Notes: generated from the sequence alone by a model not told the origin. Positions 23,991-33,379 are shown, counted from the first letter of the stretch. The stretch: 43,630 nt of DNA from an uncultured Lachnospiraceae bacterium (GCA_910578405.1 CAJTQO010000031.1:1-43630); one strand, 5' to 3'. A program made the numbers and translations.

Positions 23991-25424
23991 TCAAAACTCC
24001 AATTCGTAACTGTCCCGTCTGGGCGTGTACAGTGACAGCGCAAGCGCATCCGCTATATCCGGGGATTTCAGTCCCCGCTTCTTCATGGACTCCTTTTTCT
24101 CCAAAACAATCTTCCCGTCGCTGTTTACCGTATATTTCCTTGTGCTGAGCTGGCTTATGAGTTTGTCGCTTTTACATATTGAGAGTCCCCCCTTCCGCAG
24201 CTTCTCCCGCACGGCCCCCCACATAAGCCCTGTGCTGTTCTCCATCTCAACTGGGTCATCGCTTTCTATTTTCCCCCCAGCGCCCCCAAAATGGCACTCC
24301 ACAATCTCAAGCCGGAATTCCGGCGCTTCCTCCCCTTCCGACGTTTCAGCTTCCCGTTCCTTCATTACCTCTTCTATAATCTTATTTCTGTTTTCCAGAA
24401 GGCGGTCGTATACGCCAACCCCCAGGCCGTCACAGTCTATCTTCACTTCAATCTTTGCAAAAATATGCTTCCTCGCATACCTTTTAACCATAATCGTGCA
24501 TTTCCCAGCCAACTCCATGGTATCGTTATGGAAATATTCCTCGAAAGCTTCCGACCTGCACTGGTTCACTACCGGATACAGGACTGAACTGTCATCCCCG
24601 TATCTTGCCACATCCACGCCTATGCCGACAATGTACGCTTCCCCAATTTCCATTTCCCTCCCTGCCGCCTGCTCACACCAGTCCATCCAGATGAAGCAGT
24701 CCGGGATTGCCTTTGGAAATTCACCAGCGACGCGCACCCGAAACACGTCTGACTCCGCCCCATACATATCCGTTATTTTTTGTATAAACGCCCCATCCAC
24801 ACGGCTGCTGCGCCTCCCATCCACATGCATTGCGTGGAACTGTTCCCTGTTCTTATGGTGGCTGTCATAAAAGAATCCCGTTATCCTAGTCGGGTTCCCA
24901 CACATCAACAATTTAGTCCCATGCGTGGTAAGGGAACCCAGCACTGGCTCGAACACAATGTCCTTTACGCCCGACGCTTCGTCAATGATATACAGAAGAT
25001 GCTCCGCATGGAACCCCTGCAGCGCATCCGGTATGGTTGCCGTCCTTGCCACTGCAAACCACTCTTCCGGATGTCCATTCATGTATATCTTTTCTTTTGT
25101 CCATGTAACCTCCTTTTCCAGTTCCGGGTTATTCCTTATCCATTTATGCACTTCCGCCCATAAAATATCAAAAAGCTGGTGCTGGGTTGGCGCAGTGCAT
25201 GGTATTTTAGGGAATGGCCTTGTAAGCAGAAACCATAATATCGTCCAGCTTTCCACCGCGCTTTTCCCAATCCCATGTCCGGAACGCACGCTTGTCATGG
25301 GCTCCCGCGCCACGCTCCGCAGTATCGCTTTCTGGTTCTCATCTGGCTTCGCAAGCAGGATGTCTTCCACGAAATATACTGGCTCCCTTGCATAAAACAG
25401 TATCTCATCCCCTTCCATCGGCAT
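23991..25424 (-). CDS. Terminase large subunit
   Basis: 477 residues; the ATP-driven DNA packaging motor and nuclease. Walker A-like SVRSGHGIGKSA at about residue 47, Walker B LLYIIDEASG at about 143, and RNase H-like nuclease acidic residues in VGIGVDVARYGDDSS, KIDCDGLGVGVYD and SPDIADALALS. The gene overlaps the small-subunit gene by 20 bp and is followed 1 bp later by the portal gene. Confidence 0.94.
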   Translation of the reverse strand: MPMEGDEILFYAREPVYFVEDILLAKPDENQKAILRSVAREPMTSVRSGHGIGKSAVESWTILWFLLTRPFPKIPCTAPTQHQLFDILWAEVHKWIRNNPELEKEVTWTKEKIYMNGHPEEWFAVARTATIPDALQGFHAEHLLYIIDEASGVKDIVFEPVLGSLTTHGTKLLMCGNPTRITGFFYDSHHKNREQFHAMHVDGRRSSRVDGAFIQKITDMYGAESDVFRVRVAGEFPKAIPDCFIWMDWCEQAAGREMEIGEAYIVGIGVDVARYGDDSSVLYPVVNQCRSEAFEEYFHNDTMELAGKCTIMVKRYARKHIFAKIEVKIDCDGLGVGVYDRLLENRNKIIEEVMKEREAETSEGEEAPEFRLEIVECHFGGAGGKIESDDPVEMENSTGLMWGAVREKLRKGGLSICKSDKLISQLSTRKYTVNSDGKIVLEKKESMKKRGLKSPDIADALALSLYTPRRDSYELEF

Positions 25425-26211
25425 CCTCTCCCCTTTTTTTGTAGGCCATCAACACCCGGGCGGCTAAGCCCTTCTGGCTCTCTGTCCCTATATGCAGGTT
25501 TTTTTCCAGCCATTCCATAGACCTGAACGCGTCATATAGTTCTATGCTCGCTCCATCCTTTCCCATTTTCACTTTCTTTATGGCCCTCCCGTCCACATCT
25601 TCCGATTCCCTGAATTTAATATAATTAATTTCCCTGGTGACTGGCTTCCCCTCTTCATCCAGCACAGGGCCAGCTTTGCTTACAAGCGGAATCGCTTCCC
25701 TGCCAAACGATACATAATCCGTTATGCTTGCCGTAGCTATATCCAGATGCCACTGGAATATATCCTGTCCGCTAAACATGACGGCGTCAAATTTTTCCTT
25801 CTTCAGGCGTCCCACTTCTTCCCTCACCTTAACGTTCCTTAACAGCCTGCTTGCCGACGCCATGGCCGCCTCTTGGCTGCAGCCATACGCTTTCCGGTAA
25901 GACGCGGTGGCATTGCCTGAATTTGCATAATACAGGCAGAATGCCTCCTGCTTTGGAGACAGCTCGGCGGCGCTGGATGGAGCATATGCCACTTGCACGC
26001 CCACATCCTCCCCATGCGCATCCTTTTTCTTCTTCCTTCCCGAACGCTCATTATTTTTATCCGAACGCTCGCTATCCCATTTATAAGAGCTTTTCCACCT
26101 TCGCACTGTCCCTTCCGGCAGCCCCAGCTTCTTTGCAATCCCCACAAGCTTCATGCCCTGCAGGAAAAGGGCTTTCGCCTCTTCCATCCGCCCGTCAGGC
26201 TTCCGCGGCAT
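25405..26211 (-). CDS. Terminase small subunit
   Basis: 268 residues from ATG 26211 after GAGAGG. The N-terminal helix-turn-helix (GMKLVGIAKKLGLPEGTVRRW) binds the packaging site; the central part (LSPKQEAFCLYYANSGNATASYRKAYG) is the typical terminase_2 core, and EEVGRLKKEKFDAV continues it. First gene of the late operon, after a 370-bp leader with promoter and hairpin. Confidence 0.9.
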   Translation of the reverse strand: MPRKPDGRMEEAKALFLQGMKLVGIAKKLGLPEGTVRRWKSSYKWDSERSDKNNERSGRKKKKDAHGEDVGVQVAYAPSSAAELSPKQEAFCLYYANSGNATASYRKAYGCSQEAAMASASRLLRNVKVREEVGRLKKEKFDAVMFSGQDIFQWHLDIATASITDYVSFGREAIPLVSKAGPVLDEEGKPVTREINYIKFRESEDVDGRAIKKVKMGKDGASIELYDAFRSMEWLEKNLHIGTESQKGLAARVLMAYKKRGEDADGRG

Positions 26212-26285
26212 CGCCACCACCTCTCATCCGTTTGTTATGCCCATTCATTCCAATCCACGCCCCACATAAAAAACGACATAATATA

Positions 26286-26318
26286 AAATGTCCAACCGTT
26301 CGCTGGCTGGACATTTAA
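26286..26318 (-). other. Leader hairpin before the terminase genes
   Basis: AAATGTCCA and TGGACATTT form a 9-bp stem (with inner CC/GG) between the late promoter and the terminase start. On the minus strand it is followed by TATATTATG rather than a T-run, so a regulatory or mRNA-stabilising role is as likely as termination. Confidence 0.45.
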
Positions 26319-26368
26319 AAAGTGTATTAGGGGGGAGCCGTATTCATACCGGCCTCATTTTATATATT

Positions 26369-26397
26369 ATCATAATTTTTCCGGACAGTCCGGACAA
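26369..26397 (-). promoter_or_regulatory. Candidate late promoter with palindrome
   Basis: On the minus strand TTGTCC (26397-26392), 17 nt, TATGAT (26374-26369). The dyad TCCGGAC (26380-26386) / GTCCGGA (26388-26394) covers the -35 side, and a third CGGACA lies upstream at about 26400. It sits between the sigma-like regulator gene and terminase, the classical place for a late promoter switched on by that regulator. Confidence 0.55.
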
Positions 26398-26588
26398 AAC
26401 GGACAAACTTTAAATTTTATTATGTCCCAATAGAAAAGAGTTGCATATTTCTCCCAAATTCAAGGTTCGGTTTCCTCTTGTCTATAATTTTTCCTTATCT
26501 GTAGGGATTTTCTGTTTTATCCATACTTTAAATATGGCTTTCCTTTCATAATGCCTGTTTAAGAAAATTAACCTTAAACTTTCCAATT

Positions 26589-27008
26589 TTATTTCAAAAA
26601 CCTCTGGTACTCCTTCCGCACACTCTCCGCAGTGGCTTTCCCACCCATTCTTACTGCAACCTCTTCCCATGTCAGCCCTTCAAAAACCTTATACCTGATA
26701 ATCCGCTGCACCCTTACAGACGCGTCCTTCATCACCTTTTCGGCCTTAACCTTTATCCTTTCCGCATTTTCCCTGCGCCACCGCAACGCCTCCCTTTCAC
26801 GTTCCAGCGAAGAGCCGCGTCCTATAACCGTCTCCACCACCCCCGATACGGTAAAGCTCCGGGGCTGGTACGGGAACTCTGGGTTGCTGCCTTTTACTTT
26901 GCCAAGCGCAAATTCCTGCTTGCGCAGTCTCTGCAAGTCCTCTTCGGTTTCCCTCACAAGCGCGCATGCATCTATGTACGCTTCCAGTATTTCCCTTTTC
27001 CCTGCCAT
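26589..27008 (-). CDS. Sigma-like late transcription regulator (ArpU/RinA type)
   Basis: 139 residues from ATG 27008, after AGGAGGGATAAGG. The C-terminal third reads like sigma region 4: VRVQRIIRYKVFEGLTWEEVAVRMGGKATAESVRKEY, a helix-turn-helix that would contact DNA. N-terminal two thirds are helical and charged. Proteins of this layout just before terminase genes are late-gene activators (ArpU, RinA) in Firmicutes phages. The palindromic promoter at 26369-26397 is the probable target; this is inference. Confidence 0.72.
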   Translation of the reverse strand: MAGKREILEAYIDACALVRETEEDLQRLRKQEFALGKVKGSNPEFPYQPRSFTVSGVVETVIGRGSSLEREREALRWRRENAERIKVKAEKVMKDASVRVQRIIRYKVFEGLTWEEVAVRMGGKATAESVRKEYQRFLK

Positions 27009-27125
27009 CCTTATCCCTCCTATGCTGATTGTATGGCTCCCCCGCTGCGCACAATCCCCTGCCCCATAAACTTTTACTGCGGCCCCATTTTTCAAACACA
27101 AGCCAATGAAAACTTTCATAGCCTG

Positions 27126-27326
27126 TTACAGTTTTTTATAAAAAGCCTGCACTGCCATAAACAGTTCCCGGTATAAATGCTCCACGGGAGTTCCCTTGTG
27201 CCTTCCCAGCCCTTTTTCTCCCTGCCTGATAAATTCTTCCCATTCAGCATCTGTCATTTTCCGAAATTGGTGCTTGGATGCAAGCCTCCATATGTCTACA
27301 AATACCCTGTATGCCTGTTCTTTCAT
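27126..27326 (-). CDS. 66-residue phage protein, unknown function
   Basis: Begins MKEQAYRVFVDIWRLASKHQF and has the alpha-helical, charged make-up of small Firmicutes phage proteins found between RusA and the late regulator (TDAEWEEFIRQGEKGL). ATG 27326 overlaps the RusA stop by 4 bp, so translation is coupled. No function assigned. Confidence 0.65.
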   Translation of the reverse strand: MKEQAYRVFVDIWRLASKHQFRKMTDAEWEEFIRQGEKGLGRHKGTPVEHLYRELFMAVQAFYKKL

Positions 27327-27715
27327 AATTCCTCAATCCTGATATATATCCCTGGTATCCCTGCCCAAAATTTTTCCACAATCTCACTTGCCACCAGGCA
27401 GTCATCCTCCCAAAAACCTGCCGCTGTCATGCAGTCCTTTAGGAGCTTCTGCAGGTTGTCCGTATCCGGTTTTGATATACGGTATTCACCGTTTGCATGC
27501 CCCCCTTTGGGGAAACACCATTTCACTAGAAGCCTCAGCCCGCATTCATACCTTGCTTTGGGCTTATGCCTCGCCAGATGCCCTATTAGTTTCATCCTGG
27601 CAGCCTTCACTTCCGGCGGGTCATAGAATACCGGCTTCCCTTTGATGACTGTCACCTTTTTTTCCTGGTGTGTGCAAGTCGGCGGTTCCATTGGCATAAA
27701 AAATTCCATTGCCAT
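27323..27715 (-). CDS. rusA: RusA-family Holliday junction resolvase
   Basis: About 130 residues from ATG 27715 after AAGGAG. The RusA signature is clear: KPDTDNLQKLLKDCMTAAGFWEDD, with the conserved acidic residues of the active site (Asp in KPDTDN and the Asp pair in WEDD). It resolves branched DNA made during replication and recombination. It lies between the candidate origin and the late regulator, last of the DNA-metabolism genes. Confidence 0.88.
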   Translation of the reverse strand: MAMEFFMPMEPPTCTHQEKKVTVIKGKPVFYDPPEVKAARMKLIGHLARHKPKARYECGLRLLVKWCFPKGGHANGEYRISKPDTDNLQKLLKDCMTAAGFWEDDCLVASEIVEKFWAGIPGIYIRIEEL

Positions 27716-27782
27716 ATTTCTCTGCTCCTTTAACGCGCTAAATTTTTCTTTTTCCCTGCACAAGGCATGGCACCCACCTGCA

Positions 27783-27970
27783 GTGCGGGGTGGGTGGTCG
27801 TCGTGCGTAAGCTGTCGCACGACTACCTACCCCCGCGTAGGTGGGGGCGCATTACCCCTATATGTAATATAGGGTGTTGCGCACCCTTTTTGCGCACCCT
27901 GCGCACGACCTGTTTTTTAGGCGCTGCGCACCCCCATGCACATAACTGCCCAATACTTAGTCCTGCGCAC
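27783..27970. other. Candidate replication origin: iterons and hairpins
   Basis: Five copies of TGCGCAC (27878-27884, 27891-27897, 27900-27906, 27925-27931, 27964-27970) lie within 93 bp, beside three hairpins: GTCGTGCG/CGCACGAC near 27788-27825, CCCCC/GGGGG near 27830-27847, and CCCTATA/TATAGGG at 27856-27874. The block is almost noncoding and directly follows the primase-helicase gene. Iterons plus secondary structure next to replication genes are typical of origins, though an RNA-level role is possible. Confidence 0.5.
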
Positions 27971-30218
27971 CTTTTTTTCTCCTTATGTACATTTTTCCGT
28001 CCTCTCCCATATATTTTTCAAAGTCATTTTTCAACCCGCTCTTCTGGCGTTTTGTATCCCCAAGCCATGACAGAAGCTCCCTTGAGTTCGTGCCGATCTT
28101 CTCCGCCAGTTCCTGTGCGGATACTTCCCGGTCATCCGCTTCAATATTAGAGAACTCTATTTCAAAATTGTTCCTCTTTTTAATCCGATTGTCTTCCGCC
28201 TGTTTCTTCCGGTTTTCAGCCGCTTTCTGCCATGCCGGTTTTTCTGTTTCCGGCTGGATGTCCTTCAACGCGCCTGACGGGTCCATACGGTGGACCGGAT
28301 AGTCAAACCATAAGTTGACCGGCGCGAACTTGGGGAACTCACGGAGGGTGCCCTCAATGCGCCATGCGGTCATTTCATATGCCTTTTTTCGCGCCGCGTT
28401 TATAACAGCTTCCAATGTGCCATACTGCCCTGCCGGAAGCTTTTTTTTGCAATAGGATTCCATCTGGAAACGGCTGCACATGTCATCCTGGGAGACTTCA
28501 TCCCGCCATCCGGGACAATGCCCGTCCAGGAAACTGATATAAGCGGTACAGACTGCGCTGTCTTCCTGCTGCTTCATAAGTTCTTCCGTCAGCTCAAGCT
28601 CTATCAGGTCAAGGAGGGCGTCCGGGTCACGGGCAAACACGCCCGAACCGCTGGCGCGGTCCATGGACCTTTTCCCTCCCTGCGCCCCTTTGGAGTGGTG
28701 GTGGCAGTAAATCACCGCACAGTTAAGCTCCGTGCATACTTTGTCAAACTGGTTGCAGAATTTAGCCATCTGGTCGGCGCTGTTCTCATCGCCTGTGATA
28801 ACCTTATAAATCGGGTCAATGATAATCGCAATATAGTCCTTTTTAGCCGCCCTCCTGATTAGCTTTGGGGCCAGCATGTCCATGGGGATGGATTTTCCCC
28901 TTAAATTCCAGATGTCAATGTTCCTCAGGCTGTCCGGATGCCATCCCAGCGCCGTGTACACATCCTTAAAACGGCGCAGGCAGCTTGCCCGGTCAAGTTC
29001 CAGGTTTACATACATTACCTTCCCTTTGGAGCATTGCCAGCCCATCCAGGCGCGCCCTTCCGCTATGGCGCAGCACAGTTCTATCAGCGCAAAGGATTTC
29101 CCTGCTTTAGAAGGGCCTGCGATAAGCATTTTATGTCCCTGCCTCAATACATTGCCGATAAGCGGCGGTGACAGCTCCGGGAGGTTTTCCCACACTTCCT
29201 GCAGGGATTCCGGCTCCGGGAGGTCATCGTTTACGCTTTCAATCCATTCATGCCATTCCTTCCAGGATTTTTTCCCTATATTGGCATCCACAATGAACTG
29301 TTTGCCGTCTTTCCTAATAATCCCGGGCATCCGTGACAGGCGGGACGGGTTCCGGTTCTGAGTGTCAATCTTAAGGCCGTTTTTTTCACATATCCGGTAC
29401 AGGCAGTCCACCCTTTTTCTGTACTCCTGATAGTCCGCTGCATCTACACGCACAACGGCGTGCAAGCTCTTGCCTCCACTATGGACTAAGCACGCTACTG
29501 GCAGTTCCAGTTCCCTGATGACAGCATTCTGTTTTTCAATTTCCATGACATCGGATTCCACCAATGCGTACCTGAATTCCGTGACATTTTCGGTCTTGAC
29601 GTCTTTCCCGTCCAGCGGGTTTATCCTTATCCACGCCCCCGCTTCCGGGTTATAATCCCCTATGACATCCTGTATTTCTTTCGCCCGGTAGAGTTCCTGT
29701 ATCAGCTTGCCCGCCGTACGGTCGCACAGCCCTTTGGTCGGCATGAATTTCCCGTCCTTTTCAAAGGAGTGGGTAACGTATCCCACATGGTCCGTGGAGT
29801 CAAAAAGGGTTTCCAGGTATGTAATTAGCTGTTTTTTCGGGTCCCATGCATCAGGCGCCGCAATCTCTCTGGACTCTATCCAGTTCTTGTCTATGACGAT
29901 CGCAGCGTCCTTCTCGATGACGCTGTCCCATTCCAGCTCATGCCCTGGATTCCGTTCCGGAATCCATCCCTGGTCCTTTGCCATCTGCACAAGCGTCCCA
30001 CCTGTGACCGGGGAGGCCGCCCCGGCAAAGCTTTTCCATTTCCGGGCGCATTCCCCCTTATGGTACCGCGCCGCGTCCCTGCTGCTCCATTCTTCCCAGT
30101 CTGACGGGGAGCGCCCTTCCTCCTTAAGCGCCATGCCTACAGCGCACCATCCCGAGTAGTCAAGCCTCGACGGGTCTATGTTCCGCAAAACCTCCAACAG
30201 GTCATATCCATTCGCCAT
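27957..30218 (-). CDS. Primase-helicase replication protein
   Basis: About 753 residues from ATG 30218; an in-frame ATG at 30236 is possible. Three parts: an N-terminal PriCT-2-like domain (RNIDPSRLDYSGWCAVGMAL, then GTLVQMAKDQGW); a primase-like middle (FRYALVESDVMEIEK, SGGKSLHAVVRVDA, NPSRLSRMPGIIRK); and a RepA/DnaB-type ATPase with Walker A IAGPSKAGKSFAL, Walker B IAIIIDPIYKV and HHHSKGAQG. The C-terminal 150 residues are basic. It would prime and unwind DNA at the phage origin, which probably lies just downstream. Confidence 0.85.
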   Translation of the reverse strand: MANGYDLLEVLRNIDPSRLDYSGWCAVGMALKEEGRSPSDWEEWSSRDAARYHKGECARKWKSFAGAASPVTGGTLVQMAKDQGWIPERNPGHELEWDSVIEKDAAIVIDKNWIESREIAAPDAWDPKKQLITYLETLFDSTDHVGYVTHSFEKDGKFMPTKGLCDRTAGKLIQELYRAKEIQDVIGDYNPEAGAWIRINPLDGKDVKTENVTEFRYALVESDVMEIEKQNAVIRELELPVACLVHSGGKSLHAVVRVDAADYQEYRKRVDCLYRICEKNGLKIDTQNRNPSRLSRMPGIIRKDGKQFIVDANIGKKSWKEWHEWIESVNDDLPEPESLQEVWENLPELSPPLIGNVLRQGHKMLIAGPSKAGKSFALIELCCAIAEGRAWMGWQCSKGKVMYVNLELDRASCLRRFKDVYTALGWHPDSLRNIDIWNLRGKSIPMDMLAPKLIRRAAKKDYIAIIIDPIYKVITGDENSADQMAKFCNQFDKVCTELNCAVIYCHHHSKGAQGGKRSMDRASGSGVFARDPDALLDLIELELTEELMKQQEDSAVCTAYISFLDGHCPGWRDEVSQDDMCSRFQMESYCKKKLPAGQYGTLEAVINAARKKAYEMTAWRIEGTLREFPKFAPVNLWFDYPVHRMDPSGALKDIQPETEKPAWQKAAENRKKQAEDNRIKKRNNFEIEFSNIEADDREVSAQELAEKIGTNSRELLSWLGDTKRQKSGLKNDFEKYMGEDGKMYIRRKKGAQD

Positions 30219-30222
30219 CGTT

Positions 30223-31806
30223 TCAGTCCCCTGCATATTCTTCCGGTTTTATTCCGGCTGGCACCCTCCATCCGTTCGCCGCTATCCGGTCTATCAGCTT
30301 TTTGGCCGTTTCAAACTGCCACGTCCCCACATGCCGGAACCCCTTCCCCTCCAGGAAACGTATCTGTTTAGGCGTGGTAAAGCCCTCCGTGCGTCTTTTG
30401 TCCAGCCGTTCAAGTATTTTGGCCGCCTTCCCTGCGTTTTCTATTTCATCCGGCAGTATCCCCAGTTTTTCCAGCGCCTGCTTCTGCTTTTCCGAAGGCG
30501 GCGCCATTTCCCACCCAAAGGCCGGCGCATAGCCTGCCAGGTCCTCTGCCTGTATGCTCATTTCAAACTGCAGCGGATCCACCAGCTTCCGTTTCCTGCC
30601 CTTCATTTCGGCAAGCTGTTTCGCCAGCGCCTCCTCCCTTTGCGCAACCACGTCTTCCAACGCTTCTTTTTCCGCTTCCTCAATATCAGCCGGGCGTCCC
30701 GCCGCAGCTTCCAGGTTGCGGGTCATACGTCCCGCCACTTCCCTGTCCGTGCAGATAAGGTCTGCAGGGTGGCACAGTTCATGCCGTTCCGTATGCCAGA
30801 GGAAATCCAGCAGAAGCAGTTCCGTTTTGCCTTCCGCAAGCCTTGTCCCCCTCCCCACCATCTGGCTGTATAAGCTCCGCACTTTAGTCGGCCGGAGGAC
30901 CACGACGCAGTCCACTGCCGGGCAGTCCCAGCCTTCCGTCAGCAGCATGGAATTGCACAGGACATTGTATATCCCTTTTTCAAAAGCGGCCAACGTTTCC
31001 GCCCTGTCCTGGCTCTCCCCGTTTACCTCCGCCGCCGCAAACCCTTTCCCGTTTAAAATGTCCCTGAACTTCCGGCTTGTCTTAACCAGCGGGAGGAAAA
31101 CCACCGTCCTCCTGCCCATGCAGTGTTTCGCCATTTCATCGGCAATCTGGCGCAGGTATGGGTCTAATGCCGATGCAATGTCCCCGGACTTAAAATCGCC
31201 CGCCTGCACCCCTACCCCTGACAGATCCATCTTAAGCGGGATGGTAAGCGCCTTGATTGGGCTTAAGTAACCTGCCTTGATCGCTTTCGGCAGCGTATAT
31301 TCGTATGCCAAGGAATCAAACGCCTGCCCCAGGCTCCTCATGTCCCCCCTGTCCGGCGTCGCCGTCACGCCAAGCACTTTCGCTTCCCCAAAATGGCACA
31401 AAATCCGCTGGTAGCTGTCTGAAATGCTGTGGTGGGCTTCGTCAATGATTATTGCGTCAAAATAATCCGCCGGAAATTGCGCAAGCCTCTTTTCCCTTGA
31501 CAGTGACTGCACGGAACCGACTGCTATCCGGAACCAGCTCCCAAGGCAGCTTTCCTCCGCTTTTTCCGTTGCGCACATAAGCCCTGTGGCTTTATTGATT
31601 TTATCCGCCGCCTGTTTCAGCAACTCTCCACGGTGGGCAAGGATGAGGATGCGCCCGCCCCGGCGCACGCATTCCTCCGCCACCTTTGCAAACACGATTG
31701 TCTTCCCGCACCCAGTGGGAAGCACCAGCAGGGTTTTCTTTATTCCCCTTTCCCATTCCGAAAATATTCTGCCCATGGCCTCTTCCTGGTATTCCCTCAG
31801 TTCCAT
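30223..31806 (-). CDS. SF2 (DEAD/DEAH) helicase
   Basis: 527 residues. Motif I VLPTGCGKT, motif Ia LILAHRGEL, motif II DEAH in IIIDEAHHS, motif III VTATPDRGD, motif V-VI region LLTEGWDCPAVDCVVVLRPT and QMVGRGTR. This is the phage SF2 helicase commonly found beside DUF669 proteins. ATG 31806 overlaps the DUF669 stop as TGATG. It probably remodels forks or recombination intermediates. Confidence 0.9.
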   Translation of the reverse strand: MELREYQEEAMGRIFSEWERGIKKTLLVLPTGCGKTIVFAKVAEECVRRGGRILILAHRGELLKQAADKINKATGLMCATEKAEESCLGSWFRIAVGSVQSLSREKRLAQFPADYFDAIIIDEAHHSISDSYQRILCHFGEAKVLGVTATPDRGDMRSLGQAFDSLAYEYTLPKAIKAGYLSPIKALTIPLKMDLSGVGVQAGDFKSGDIASALDPYLRQIADEMAKHCMGRRTVVFLPLVKTSRKFRDILNGKGFAAAEVNGESQDRAETLAAFEKGIYNVLCNSMLLTEGWDCPAVDCVVVLRPTKVRSLYSQMVGRGTRLAEGKTELLLLDFLWHTERHELCHPADLICTDREVAGRMTRNLEAAAGRPADIEEAEKEALEDVVAQREEALAKQLAEMKGRKRKLVDPLQFEMSIQAEDLAGYAPAFGWEMAPPSEKQKQALEKLGILPDEIENAGKAAKILERLDKRRTEGFTTPKQIRFLEGKGFRHVGTWQFETAKKLIDRIAANGWRVPAGIKPEEYAGD

Positions 31807-32255
31807 CAGAATTCACCTGCCTTAAATGCTGGGCCGCTTTCTTTGGGGTGAAATTTTTTTATTTGGTTTGACTGCCTGTCCTCCCCATTTTTATTTTTGT
31901 AGTGATGGATGCTGACTTTTGCTTTCCCGGTGGCCCCTGTCACGGCTCCCCAGTTCATTTTCAGCGGCTCGCCCTTCTTTTTCTGTCCGATGCTGGAAAA
32001 GAAGGCCGACAGCATCCCTTCCGTTTTGGAATGCAGGAAAAGGTTATGGGGAATTTTAACAGTCCCTTCCGGCGCATCTATCCGCAGCGTCAGGATTGCC
32101 TTATTGCACGCCGGGAGCTTTTCGCTCCCCGGATGCCTCCCTCGTTCAAAACTTTCCACCGTGAAATTATAATCGCCTTCCGGGAGCAGGGCATACTCAT
32201 ACTCATCGGCATCCTTTGATATTATGTCTTCCCATCCAAGTTCTCTTTCTTCCAT
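31806..32255 (-). CDS. DUF669 protein, probable single-strand DNA binding or recombination partner
   Basis: 149 residues with the DUF669 pattern: EYALLPEGDYNFTVESFERG, KAILTLRIDAPEG, LSAFFSSIGQK and a late ITGKAKVSIHHYKNK-like strand. The family sits in recombination-replication clusters next to RecA-like ATPases. It ends PAFKAGEF; the SbcC-like protein in the same operon ends KWKAGEF. The bases coding AGE double as the AGGTGA ribosome binding site for the helicase gene that starts in the stop codon. Confidence 0.75.
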   Translation of the reverse strand: MEERELGWEDIISKDADEYEYALLPEGDYNFTVESFERGRHPGSEKLPACNKAILTLRIDAPEGTVKIPHNLFLHSKTEGMLSAFFSSIGQKKKGEPLKMNWGAVTGATGKAKVSIHHYKNKNGEDRQSNQIKKFHPKESGPAFKAGEF

Positions 32256-32269
32256 CCCAGTCGCCTCCT

Positions 32270-33379
32270 TTAGCTAAATGGTATTTCCATTTTTTCCTTC
32301 ATTTCTTTTATCATCCCATAAACTTTCGGCCATGCACCAATAAGCACGCCCTGTATAAACCCGGCGTCATATTTTTCAACCGGCGTGTCGCTAGGGTAAT
32401 ATCCACGTGCCGCCACTACTTCCTGGATATCCCATTCCGTAACTTTATTTTCCTTCATAAGGTCTTTTAGGGCCTGAGGAATGTTATCCGGGCTGCTTAC
32501 CCACATAGGGTCATATGCTTCCTGCATGGCCCCGCTTTCCGGCTTCCCGGCAGGGGCATCCACAGGCGGCGTTCCTCCTCCCTTATTATCCTGCTTTGTT
32601 TCCCGTTCCTGCGGGGCCGGTGCAGGCGCTGCCTGGCCCCCCGCAGTTTTGCCCTGTTCGATTATATGGGCTATCCCGGCATAGTCAAAAGGCATTTCTT
32701 CCGGCAGGCCGTGCCTGTTTTTCGCATCCCAGCAGGGATGATGCGCGGTGTACATAACCCGGGAGCCGCCTTGCGCTTTCCGCCTTTTCCCTTTTTCATC
32801 CACTGCCACGGAATAAGTCTTATAATTGGCAAAAAGCACCATGTCCGCCCACTCTTTTACCAGGGGCGCCGTCTGTGACGTCGTCTTCTTGCCCAGCTTC
32901 AGTTCCCACCTGTCATATGCCCCCATTTCATCCGGCTGCTCAAATTTCCTCATTTGCGCATGAGCGGTAAGCACTACATTCATCCCAGCATCCACAACCC
33001 CTGACAGCCTATTCAAAAAACGGCCAAACTCTTCCTTTGCATACACATAGCCTGTCCCATACCCAAAGCTCTCAAGCCCATCCTTTTGGTGCCTGGCGCA
33101 AATATGCTCCACACACATCTGCTCTGCCCAGTCTATGGTGTCCACCACCAATGTTTTGCAAATATCCACATGGGCGCGGACATATTCCACCTGCTCCATC
33201 AGCATTGTCCAAGAAGTGGGGGACGGGGTTCTCGCCACGTCCATGTCCTTTGTGCCGCCTTCCGTGTCAATAAACACCGTTTCCGGGAACTGCGCCGCGA
33301 ATGTGCTTTTCCCTATTCCTTCCGGGCCATATACCACTACTTTTTTTGCGCCTGGCCTTTTTCCCCTGATAATTTCCAT
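32270..33379 (-). CDS. RecA-like recombination ATPase (AAA_24 / Sak4 type)
   Basis: 369 residues. Walker A VVYGPEGIGKSTFAAQ, Walker B KTLVVDTIDWAEQ, and MNVVLTAHAQMRK after it place it with phage RecA-like single-strand annealing or recombinase ATPases. A proline/glycine-rich linker (about residues 245-285) leads to a small C-terminal domain ending KMEIPFS. ATG 33379 shares its A with the stop of the SbcC-like gene (TAATG), so the two are translated together. Confidence 0.8.
   Translation of the reverse strand: MEIIRGKRPGAKKVVVYGPEGIGKSTFAAQFPETVFIDTEGGTKDMDVARTPSPTSWTMLMEQVEYVRAHVDICKTLVVDTIDWAEQMCVEHICARHQKDGLESFGYGTGYVYAKEEFGRFLNRLSGVVDAGMNVVLTAHAQMRKFEQPDEMGAYDRWELKLGKKTTSQTAPLVKEWADMVLFANYKTYSVAVDEKGKRRKAQGGSRVMYTAHHPCWDAKNRHGLPEEMPFDYAGIAHIIEQGKTAGGQAAPAPAPQERETKQDNKGGGTPPVDAPAGKPESGAMQEAYDPMWVSSPDNIPQALKDLMKENKVTEWDIQEVVAARGYYPSDTPVEKYDAGFIQGVLIGAWPKVYGMIKEMKEKMEIPFS

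Noticed and set aside
26482..26670. Minus-strand frame running past the end of the late regulator
   Set aside because: It overlaps the regulator in another frame, has no ribosome binding site and reads low-complexity AT-rich leader sequence.
32270..32300. KMEIPFS end of the RecA-like ATPase as an SSB-type docking tip
   Set aside because: It resembles the acidic-Pro-Phe tip of SSB only loosely and ends in Ser; too little to claim.
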